Shown here one piece after another: positions 47,077 through 54,113 of a stretch of DNA of 54,113 bases (position 1 is its first letter; each line of letters opens with the position of its first letter). Source of the stretch: Candidatus Azobacteroides sp. (GTDB lineage: Bacteria; Bacteroidota; Bacteroidia; Bacteroidales; WRGA01). Below the pieces are notes generated by a model. It saw only the letters and a program-made list of their open reading frames with translations, made no database searches and was not told where the DNA came from. A program made the position numbers and the translations under genes. Location of the stretch: assembly GCA_021201815.1 (NCBI GenBank), contig JAJQEC010000133.1, positions 27,242 to 81,354 of the forward strand, written 5' to 3'.

Positions 47077-47165
47077 TAAATAAACTTACACCAAACCTAT
47101 CTTTCTCCCGCAATATACTAAAAAACACTCTACAAATCCAATAGCATATAACTTTTTTCTTATTT

Positions 47166-48314
47166 TTATAAACTGCCGGGAGAATAAACCGCTACTCCTA
47201 CCCGTGAATCGGCACATCCGTAATACAAGAACCATTTATTATTAAAGAAAGCCATTCCTTCAATAAACACGGTACCATCCGGATACTGCCCGCTTTTCTC
47301 GAAATCACTTTCCGGAACAAAGAAGGGTTTATCCAACCTGTCAATTAATTTTGTAGGATCCTGTATATCGAATAAAGCCTGTCCGGCACAATATACATGG
47401 GGAATATATTCCGTATCACCTTCTTCCCCCGGTTTATTTTTTCCATTATAAAACAACAGGATACCATGTTCGGTAACAATAGCAGGAGGCCCGGGTTCGA
47501 CTAACTGGCTGTCAAATTTTCCCGGACGGGGTGCTAATGAAATCTTAAGTTCTCCGGTTTCATCCAGGATGGGTTCCCAGTTAATAAGATCATCCGAAAC
47601 AGCTACATTCGTAGAAAACTCACCCCAGTACATCCAGTATTTACCTTTTATTTTAGCGATTACCTGCTTACCATCAACTATTTTTGTTATAATAGATCCG
47701 GCTTTTGACCAGGTATCCCGAAATTTCCCTCCATGTGCAGCAGCAAAGACCGGACCATGTTTAGTCCATTGTTCCAGGTCGGGAGAAGTAGCAACACATA
47801 AGCGTGCTTTATCCTGATTCCATGCCGTATAGGTCATTACATACATTCCATCTTCCGTAACGGCAATCCGGGGATCTTCACATCCACCGGGAAATTCCAG
47901 TTCACGCATAAAGTCATTATCCGGATAAAAGACGGGTGTCAATTTTCGTTGAAAGGATAACCCATCATCGGAAAAAGCGTACCCCAGCCGGGAAATACGT
48001 TTGCTGATCTCTTTTCCGGACCTGTCTTCCGCCCGGTATAAAAGGACAATTCGATTATCCCGGACAGCGACGCCCGGATTAAAGGTATCATTAGATTCCC
48101 AATCGATGGTATCCTGTGCAACGGGACAATAAAATAACGTTGCAGGATCCGGTGAAATAACCGGATTAATGCCATCAGACCGTTGAAAATCGGTCCATGC
48201 CCAATCAGGAAAATTCCTGTCGGAATTGTGTTCTTTATTTGTTACGCAGGAAAAGCAGATGAATACACTTACCAATATAATGGATAGTAATCCGAAAGAA
48301 ATATTTTTCATCAA
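47166..48314 (-). CDS. GH130 family protein, likely lipoprotein
   Basis: 382 residues. Hydrophobic start (MMKNISFGLLSIILVSVFIC, then FSC at Cys23) suggests a lipoprotein with a non-perfect lipobox. Five-bladed propeller features: FNPGVAVRDNRIVLLYRAED, then EFPGGCEDPRIAVTEDGMYV with the GH130 motif EDPR at 146-149, and VEPGPPAIVTEHGILLFYNG and FIEGMAFFNNKWFLYYGCAD. GH130 includes beta-mannoside phosphorylases and beta-1,2-mannosidases; secreted lipoprotein members tend to be hydrolases. Mannose in the substrate would agree with the GH26-like protein of the other arm, but this is inference. Confidence 0.82.
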   Translation of the reverse strand: MMKNISFGLLSIILVSVFICFSCVTNKEHNSDRNFPDWAWTDFQRSDGINPVISPDPATLFYCPVAQDTIDWESNDTFNPGVAVRDNRIVLLYRAEDRSGKEISKRISRLGYAFSDDGLSFQRKLTPVFYPDNDFMRELEFPGGCEDPRIAVTEDGMYVMTYTAWNQDKARLCVATSPDLEQWTKHGPVFAAAHGGKFRDTWSKAGSIITKIVDGKQVIAKIKGKYWMYWGEFSTNVAVSDDLINWEPILDETGELKISLAPRPGKFDSQLVEPGPPAIVTEHGILLFYNGKNKPGEEGDTEYIPHVYCAGQALFDIQDPTKLIDRLDKPFFVPESDFEKSGQYPDGTVFIEGMAFFNNKWFLYYGCADSRVGVAVYSPGSL

Positions 48315-48356
48315 AGCAATTTTTAACCTTTATAAGAAAATATTTTTGATTTATAC

Positions 48357-48408
48357 TATATTGCCCGGTAACCCTTGTTATTTTCCTTAAAGGTTACTGG
48401 GACAATAT
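48357..48408 (-). terminator. Inverted repeat after the discoidin/receptor-L gene
   Basis: ATATTGCCCGGTAACC pairs with GGTTACTGGGACAATAT over about 15 positions with two mismatches and a loop of about 19 bases. It lies downstream of the 938-residue minus-strand gene. There is no strong T run, so termination is only possible. Confidence 0.45.
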
Positions 48409-48424
48409 GTTAAAAAGTCAATAC

Positions 48425-51241
48425 TTATAATTTAATTATTTTATACTGTTGTTCCTTTTCATTCTCCATAGCCACTACAAGAATATAATTTCCTGCTTCC
48501 AGAGAAGAAAGATCTATTTCTCCTGCTACAGAATTCAGAGAAAGCACACACTGTCCTATCAGATTTATTATCCGTACTCCTGTGATAAAGCCATCCGATT
48601 GGATGTATAACTTGTCTTTTACCGGATTAGGATAAAGAGTAAGCAGGCCACCTTTTAGAACCAGCAGATTATTCAATCCTTCACTACAAGGGCGCAAATC
48701 TTCCGGTGCTAACGGATTTCCATTTTCGTCACTTAATAAAATCGTATTATTTATATCAATTATTCCGTTATCCATAAGTTCCCGTAACAGACACATGCCA
48801 ATATTATTATTACCGGAAACAGCTTCAAACATCGGAATCTTATTATTCAAGAAAGTAACATTTCCTCCGATACGTTTTATATGTTCTAGTCCATTTAAAG
48901 CTACTAACTGATTGTTATCCTGAACATCCAGATTCCCTTGAATTTCCTCGGTTCCTTCTAACCGGAGGTCTACGACTCCTATATTATGAGCGACAAAATC
49001 GCCTTGGATATTTTTATATCCATGTAGTCCGGACAAATCATTCAATGCAGGACAATTTTTCAGCATAATGCTTCCCGCAACCGGTATTTCATCAAAGAAA
49101 CCGACAGTAGTAGCAATTAACGGCATATTATTCCAGGTAACCGACCGGAAGATTTCAGAAATTACACCTGCTGCATTGGTTAATTCTTGTTGTGTAATAT
49201 CCGTACCCTGAATGGTTACATTGTTATAAGGCAATTTCCGCGTACCATTGTTAAATTCTTCCAGTGCAGCCAGGCCGTCAATAATAATATCAGCGTCATA
49301 ATTACCGATTTCTCCACTGGCAAAGCAAGGTTTCAAATCCTCCATATTTATACCTTCCGGAACCGTAATAACCGCATCCGGTTGAATAACACCTGCCATT
49401 TTGAAATAAGCCAACAAACAATATCCGGTTCTTTCATAATCTTCTCTTGGCTCGTCACTTTGTTCAGCAAACCAGACTGCATTATTAAGAATAGTCACAT
49501 TTCCTCCGATATAAGCCAGATTTTCCAGTCCACTGAGGCTTTCCAACGGCTCATTGTCTGTCAAAATAAGGTCACCTCCTATATATTCCAGTGTATAACT
49601 GTCCATAAAATGCCAGAAACTGTTTGTATTACCGGAAAATTCAAAATTACCTTCTACTTTTTTCAGGCTTCTTCCATATCCGGCAATACCCTCTTCTGTA
49701 ATTCCACGCACAATATAATCTCCTTTTATTTCTTCCAGCTTACTCCATGCATCCTGAATCCAATGAGGATTCAATCCATTGAACGAAGGACAATTGTCAA
49801 TTACGAAATCTCCGTTGATAACGGTATATTCTTTGAAACCATTTGGATTTGATAGTTCCGGCAGATCTTTCAGAATAATACTTCCTTTACAGGAAATAGC
49901 ATCAAAAAATCCTTCTGTAGAAGTTACATAATCATAGGTATCGCTTTCATCCGCTTTTTTACCAAATCCTTCCCAGGTTATTGTTCCGGCAATCTCTGCC
50001 ACCCGGTTTTTTACTTTATTGATTTCTTCCTGTGTAATATCATTTCCCCGGATAGTAAGATTCTGAATTATTTCTCCTGTAATAGCAGCCTGGTTAAAAA
50101 CAATAAGTTCATCCAGTCCGTTGATCACATAGCTGTCCGGTGCTGCATACAATGAGAACTGTCCAAGTTCAAGGCATCCTTTGGAAAGATCTTGTGTAAT
50201 TTCCAGCCGGTAAGTAGTATAAATACCGGGAACGTCAAAATTAAATACAAACATCACCGGGCTGCTCTGTATCTGAATATCTGTTCCTAATTCATCGTTC
50301 CAGCCTTCTTTATATGGAAAAGGAAATACAAAATCAGAGACTTCGTGTAATACGGTCCAGTCCGCATCTCCTTCATTTTTAGCAGCCACCTTCCAGCCAT
50401 TCGGGGTTCTTTCCGAGGAATTTTCATAAGCTTGAATGGCATAGCTGCCTGCTACGATTGCTTCCGGGAAAGTGTATTCTACATACATTCCCACTTCTTC
50501 TACCGGTGATCCGGGTTCAATATTCCATCTGCTTCCACCCCATTTATTAAAGATTTCATATACCTCTCCATAATCTCCTTTATGCGAATAAGTCAGGTTC
50601 GGATCTTCATACGTCAGTTCCCAGTCACCCAGTCCCGGAGCATATTCTGAAAACAGGTCCTCCGGATAATGCCGGTAATTATCGGCATTCGCACGACGTG
50701 GTGCACCGAACATCTGCCATTCCGCAATTTTCACATTTTCACCTTCCACGGTAAGGCGAAAATGCCTGAGCCCATCATCCGACCTGATATCTTCATCGGA
50801 TTTATCGCTTCCATAAAACAAGAATCCGTCCTCTTCTCCAATCGTAAAAGCCGGTACCGGAAAAGGAGCCACACCGGATGATTCGGAAGGATAAACCATT
50901 GCAGGAGGAACTTCTTTCCATCCGGATTCCTCATCTTTTTTGTACTCGAGTTTACTAGTCGCTCCGTCTGAAACTTTAATTGCCCAGCCGGAAAGAAAAA
51001 TATTATTTTCCAGTTCGATTTCAATGATAGCGGAGTTTCCTGACACCTCATACTCTGTTGATAAATCATTATCAAACAAATTAGCCAGATTGCTACCGGA
51101 AGTTACAGGATTTTCAGTCGATGTTTTTATCCATTCTGTTAAATCCCAGGGATACACTACCGCAAAAGCCTGCGATATGGAAAACAGGCTGCACAGAATA
51201 CATACTGCTATCCACTTGTTGCTTTGTTTTCTTTTTTTCAT
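48425..51241 (-). CDS. Large surface protein: discoidin-like domains, receptor-L-like repeats, T9SS tail
   Basis: 938 residues. Signal peptide to about residue 27. Residues about 40-185 and 190-370 are beta-sandwiches of the F5/8 type C kind (LANLFDNDLSTEYEVSGNSA, DDGLRHFRLTVEGENVKIAE). Two receptor-L/leucine-rich-like parts follow (about 375-635 and 645-840), each with ITQ-E, GSI-LK-CP-L and IGGNVTILNN strands. Parallel openings ILKDLPELSNPNGFKEYTVI and IMLKNCPALNDLSGLHGYKN show an internal duplication. The last 80 residues (LTLYPNPVKDKLYI, NLIGQCVLSL, LEAGNYILVV) are a classic T9SS type A sorting domain. No catalytic motif; likely a surface glycan-binding or adhesion protein. It is preceded by the GH78 gene and followed by GH130, all on the minus strand. 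Confidence 0.82.
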   Translation of the reverse strand: MKKRKQSNKWIAVCILCSLFSISQAFAVVYPWDLTEWIKTSTENPVTSGSNLANLFDNDLSTEYEVSGNSAIIEIELENNIFLSGWAIKVSDGATSKLEYKKDEESGWKEVPPAMVYPSESSGVAPFPVPAFTIGEEDGFLFYGSDKSDEDIRSDDGLRHFRLTVEGENVKIAEWQMFGAPRRANADNYRHYPEDLFSEYAPGLGDWELTYEDPNLTYSHKGDYGEVYEIFNKWGGSRWNIEPGSPVEEVGMYVEYTFPEAIVAGSYAIQAYENSSERTPNGWKVAAKNEGDADWTVLHEVSDFVFPFPYKEGWNDELGTDIQIQSSPVMFVFNFDVPGIYTTYRLEITQDLSKGCLELGQFSLYAAPDSYVINGLDELIVFNQAAITGEIIQNLTIRGNDITQEEINKVKNRVAEIAGTITWEGFGKKADESDTYDYVTSTEGFFDAISCKGSIILKDLPELSNPNGFKEYTVINGDFVIDNCPSFNGLNPHWIQDAWSKLEEIKGDYIVRGITEEGIAGYGRSLKKVEGNFEFSGNTNSFWHFMDSYTLEYIGGDLILTDNEPLESLSGLENLAYIGGNVTILNNAVWFAEQSDEPREDYERTGYCLLAYFKMAGVIQPDAVITVPEGINMEDLKPCFASGEIGNYDADIIIDGLAALEEFNNGTRKLPYNNVTIQGTDITQQELTNAAGVISEIFRSVTWNNMPLIATTVGFFDEIPVAGSIMLKNCPALNDLSGLHGYKNIQGDFVAHNIGVVDLRLEGTEEIQGNLDVQDNNQLVALNGLEHIKRIGGNVTFLNNKIPMFEAVSGNNNIGMCLLRELMDNGIIDINNTILLSDENGNPLAPEDLRPCSEGLNNLLVLKGGLLTLYPNPVKDKLYIQSDGFITGVRIINLIGQCVLSLNSVAGEIDLSSLEAGNYILVVAMENEKEQQYKIIKL

Positions 51242-51336
51242 GATACTTTAAATTAAGAGTTAATAAATAGATAGTAAGATAAATGGGAAATATGTTGGTT
51301 GTTATTAATTCCTGTTAATGTGAAGGGTTATCATCA

Positions 51337-51438
51337 TGGGTTAACCCTTCCCCTTTTGACTACGTCGATTCTTCGAATTCCTGCGGAAAAGGTACTTCCC
51401 TTCAGGGAAGGGAAGAGTTGGAAGGTTTCTTGATAACC
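51337..51438 (+). repeat. Double-hairpin dispersed repeat, copy E (long loop)
   Basis: GGGTTAACCCTTCCCCTTTT, then an insert in hairpin 1 (GACTACGTCGATTCTTCG to CCTGCGG) absent from copies A-D, then AAAAGGTACTTCCC and hairpin 2 CTTCCCTTC-AGG-GAAGGGAAG. It ends in GGTTTCTTGATAAC. Located after the GH78 stop. Confidence 0.85.
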
Positions 51439-51464
51439 ATCTCGTTTGATCATATCAAATCTCC

Positions 51465-53867
51465 TCATTTATTTATTTTAATAACCTGCTCCTTTCCTCC
51501 CGATAAAGGATATTCCTCTCCTTTCCAACAAAAGGATCCGGTTACTGTTTCGGGAATCCTTATTGAAGCGGTTAAATTTCCTTTTTTATCTATCTCATAT
51601 TTCACAGAAACGGTTCCCTCGGGATGAGGGATGCTTCCGGAAATATCCCTGATGGTACCGGGATTCGGAGCAATACGTATCTTCCGGAAACCCGGTGCAT
51701 CCGAATCGATTCCCAGCAGAATCCGGTAAAATTCGATATTAGGGCTGGCACCCCAGGCATGGCAATCGGAACGGGAAGGTTCCGGTTCTTCCGCCCAGGT
51801 GGTCAGACCAAGTCCTAGCTGCTCCTTCCATATTCCAAGCTGTTCTGTTAAAAGATCACCCATTCCGACTTTATTCAGCGCCTGATTGACATAATAGGTG
51901 AAATAAATCGTAGCCGGAGCAAGAGAAGCATCTGAAACAACACGCTGCATGATATTTTGTGCTTCCTGGGAATCCGGCAATCCGACTAACACAACCAATG
52001 AGTTTACATGCTGCGAATATGTACTATGATCTTTCGTATCCGCAAAAAGGCCTTTCTCTTCTACCCAATAGTGTTTATAGAAAGCCTCCCTCATAGAAGA
52101 AAGAAGTTCCCGGTAATGGGCAGCCATTCCCGGAAGTCCTACCTGTTCTTCCATTTGTGCAGCCATTTCCAATGTCATTATATATAAGATATCCTGTACT
52201 GCCGAGGAGCCATCTTGCTGCCGAGGAGGTTCCCCATATTCAAAAGAGCCTGTCCAATCCGTAAAAAACCAGTGGGGAATAAGATGAAGGCTGTAATCCG
52301 GATTCAGTTGCTGTTCATACCAGGCGAGAATGCCCCGGTGAGGCGACAACAATGTTTTTATATATTCTTCGTCACCTCTGTACATCCAATAGTCATAGGC
52401 CATACAGATCCATAAAAGAGAAAATGAAGGAATAAACTGAAACATCTCCGAAGGATAACGGCTCATGGTAATACCATCCGCTACAATAGACTGCCGTCCC
52501 TGTTCCAGGGCATTTTTCACCAGATACTTATCACGGGTATTATACATGGTAATCATAGCCTGAATCCGGGTATCTCCGAAATACTGCAATTGTTCGTAAT
52601 AAGGGCAATCCATATATGTTTCGTTGGCACAAAGACGCGCGGTATGCCATCCGATGTTCAGTATATCCTGCAAGAAATTATGGTCAGGGGCTGAAAACGT
52701 AGATTCTTTTTCAAAAGGATAAAAGGAGGTTGTACTGTATATATCTTCCAGTACCAAAGGTTCGCCGGAAGTAATTATTTCCAGATTGATATATCTCCAT
52801 GTCCGCCACCATAAAGGGGTAAAAGTTCTTTTTATTCCCCCATCCGCAATGATTTTATCTTCGTAACCGATAAATGTTTTACCGGAAATTTCATTCCGGT
52901 TTCCTTTTGCCGGAAGGTTTACCGGATCATAGAATGCTTCTGCATATCCGATCCGGATTTCCGCATCTTTTCCATTGCTAAAAAGAAGAGACAAATACCC
53001 GGTTGTCAGGAAGTCATTATCCAATACAAAACGTACATGACTGTGCGATGGAATAGTCAGAGGCGTTTTCTTCACCAGAAAATCCGTCTGTTTTTTCATT
53101 CCTTCCATGAGCCGGATGTTTGTTAATGGCTGGTAGTTCATTTCCATCGGAGGAATAGGAGAAGGCACCAATAGCCTTCCCGGATAATCCCGGGCACCTT
53201 TTGCAGCTCCCCGTTGTCCGTCACGGGCAGGTTTCCATCCGGAATCATCAAAATCCGGTTGCTCCCAGCCCCATGGATATTTCCGTGCATCAAGAAAGTC
53301 GCCGGGACCGGCCGTATAAAAATCGATAACCGGTTTGTTCCACGGCTGGTAAGCGGAATCTGCCAGACAAAGCCAGGAAGAATTGGTATTTACTTCTTTC
53401 TCAACAGGGGTATTTCCCTGTAAAATAAATCCTGTTTTATGAAAACTAATCTGTGCAAAGGGTTTATATTCCGCAAAATTCCAGACAACTGCCGCCAGCA
53501 CATTTTTCCCTTTTTTAAGAAAGGGGGAAAGATCTATCGTTTCAAAATTCCAGTTATACAGATTCCCTCTTGCCGGGCCCAATGATACCAAGGTCCCGTT
53601 CACATACAATTTATACCGGTTATCGGCTGATACGTGGACAATATATTCCTCCGGGACATATTCCATCTCTACTGTTTTCCGGAAATGGTATATTCCGTAT
53701 TCATTTTCCGGTTCTCCGGGAACAGAAATCCAGGTAGCCTCCCAATTTCTTGTCCTGTTAAACAACTCCGGATTTATTTTTTCCTGTTTATAGCCATCAA
53801 GGCGAATCTGTGCGGATAAGTGGCAAAAAACAGAAAGAAAAAAAAGAACAGAAGTAAAACGTTTCAT
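51465..53867 (-). CDS. GH78 alpha-L-rhamnosidase-like enzyme
   Basis: 800 residues. Signal peptide (MKRFTSVLFFLSVFCHLSA). N-terminal beta-sandwich parts (YIVHVSADNRYKLYVNGTLV, IDLSPFLKKGKNVLAAVVWN), then the (alpha/alpha)6 catalytic region with ETYMDCPYYEQLQYFGDTRI, a GH78 hallmark, and LTTWAEEPEPSRSDCHAWGA, then a C-terminal beta domain (GTVSVKYEIDKKGNLTASIR). It releases alpha-L-rhamnose from glycans or glycosides. The substrate in this locus is not evident; rhamnose suggests pectic or gum-like decoration. First gene of the minus block. Confidence 0.88.
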   Translation of the reverse strand: MKRFTSVLFFLSVFCHLSAQIRLDGYKQEKINPELFNRTRNWEATWISVPGEPENEYGIYHFRKTVEMEYVPEEYIVHVSADNRYKLYVNGTLVSLGPARGNLYNWNFETIDLSPFLKKGKNVLAAVVWNFAEYKPFAQISFHKTGFILQGNTPVEKEVNTNSSWLCLADSAYQPWNKPVIDFYTAGPGDFLDARKYPWGWEQPDFDDSGWKPARDGQRGAAKGARDYPGRLLVPSPIPPMEMNYQPLTNIRLMEGMKKQTDFLVKKTPLTIPSHSHVRFVLDNDFLTTGYLSLLFSNGKDAEIRIGYAEAFYDPVNLPAKGNRNEISGKTFIGYEDKIIADGGIKRTFTPLWWRTWRYINLEIITSGEPLVLEDIYSTTSFYPFEKESTFSAPDHNFLQDILNIGWHTARLCANETYMDCPYYEQLQYFGDTRIQAMITMYNTRDKYLVKNALEQGRQSIVADGITMSRYPSEMFQFIPSFSLLWICMAYDYWMYRGDEEYIKTLLSPHRGILAWYEQQLNPDYSLHLIPHWFFTDWTGSFEYGEPPRQQDGSSAVQDILYIMTLEMAAQMEEQVGLPGMAAHYRELLSSMREAFYKHYWVEEKGLFADTKDHSTYSQHVNSLVVLVGLPDSQEAQNIMQRVVSDASLAPATIYFTYYVNQALNKVGMGDLLTEQLGIWKEQLGLGLTTWAEEPEPSRSDCHAWGASPNIEFYRILLGIDSDAPGFRKIRIAPNPGTIRDISGSIPHPEGTVSVKYEIDKKGNLTASIRIPETVTGSFCWKGEEYPLSGGKEQVIKINK

Positions 53868-53910
53868 AGTATGTGTTGAATTAGGGAATAAGAGAGTAGA
53901 CGTTTTGTTA

Positions 53911-54008
53911 TAAGGAAACCCAGACTCTTCCCTTCTCCGAAGGGAAGTACCTTTTCCTGCGGAATTCGAAGAATCGACGTAGTCAAAAGGGGTAGGGTTG
54001 ACCCATGG
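53911..54008 (-). repeat. Double-hairpin dispersed repeat, copy F (long loop)
   Basis: Minus orientation of the E form: hairpin 2 (CTTCCCTTC-TCC-GAAGGGAAG), the shared insert with TCGAAGAATCGACGTAG, and GGGTCAACCC at the end. E and F share the same insert, so they form a sub-family. It lies upstream of the GH78 start. Confidence 0.85.
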
Positions 54009-54026
54009 TAAAATAAATCAGATTAT

Positions 54027-54075
54027 TATCAAGAAACCCCACCCCTTTTAGCGGAGCTAAAAGGTACTCCCCTCG
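54027..54075 (+). repeat. Double-hairpin dispersed repeat, copy G (truncated)
   Basis: TTATCAAGAAACCCCACCCC, hairpin 1 CCTTTTAGC-GGA-GCTAAAAGG perfectly paired, GTACTCCCCTCG, after which the second arm of hairpin 2 is missing. It follows copy F in opposite orientation, like the B/C pair. Confidence 0.75.
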
Positions 54076-54113
54076 TACGTTTGCATGAGAATCATTCTTT
54101 GTCTAAAATATGT

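Noticed and set aside
49187..49852. 221-codon plus-strand frame
   Set aside because: It is antisense to the discoidin/receptor-L gene, whose domains and sorting tail are clear; the antisense frame has no recognisable family.
53880..54113. Start of another gene at the right edge
   Set aside because: Only repeat copies F and G are visible; no open frame with a recognisable start reaches the edge.

Overview
The window looks like chromosome of a member of the order Bacteroidales (phylum Bacteroidota), probably a family that has a type IX secretion system (T9SS), such as Dysgonomonadaceae, Tannerellaceae or Porphyromonadaceae. The support is a SusC/SusD pair, a hybrid two-component regulator of the HTCS type, Bat aerotolerance proteins, TAnnTTTG-type -7 promoter elements, a MenG methyltransferase, and several secreted proteins ending in T9SS type A-like sorting domains. 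The family-level guess is inference. I see no tRNA, rRNA, CRISPR array, transposase or phage gene.

Layout. (1) 1-3014, minus strand: three exported or surface proteins of unknown role, the last one cut by the window edge. (2) 3015-4778: long non-coding stretch ending in a compact promoter-hairpin-terminator unit that looks like a small RNA. (3) 4779-8593, minus: rlmI, truA and a DUF4153 membrane protein. (4) 8728-13255, plus: phoH, purC, menG, aroE and a coiled-coil membrane protein; then a convergent HD-domain protein. (5) 14847-19367, plus: batB-batC-batD-batE without moxR, the DUF58 gene or batA. (6) 19413-20807: a nucleotidyltransferase and a small winged-helix protein. (7) 20808-21572: a repeat-rich boundary holding a palindromic double-hairpin element and a 22-bp-period array. 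(8) 21573-44342: a polysaccharide utilization locus. The minus arm runs susC, susD, a GH26-like lipoprotein, a GH3 with a frameshift, and a DUF5040/DNRLRE protein. The plus arm runs the HTCS regulator, two small exported proteins, a GH16, two beta-helix paralogues and a secreted FAD oxidoreductase. (9) 44919-53867, minus: sialate O-acetylesterase-like, GH130, a large discoidin/receptor-L surface protein and GH78, separated by copies of the double-hairpin repeat.

How it fits together. HTCS probably senses an oligosaccharide in the periplasm and switches on the SusCD arm. GH16 would cut beta-glucan, SusCD would import the oligosaccharides, and GH3 would finish them. The lipoprotein downstream of SusD has a GH26 fold signature, but both catalytic glutamates appear replaced, so it may be a glycan-binding pseudoenzyme in the slot normally used by a SusE-like surface binding protein. 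The minus block at the right (esterase, GH130, GH78) suggests a second, decorated substrate.

The most unusual signals are the GH26-like pseudoenzyme, a dispersed intergenic repeat (seven copies) whose two hairpins show compensatory changes, a 22-bp array with palindrome centres spaced every 11 bp, a candidate small RNA at 4587-4701, and a -1 frameshift at a slippery A7 run in GH3.
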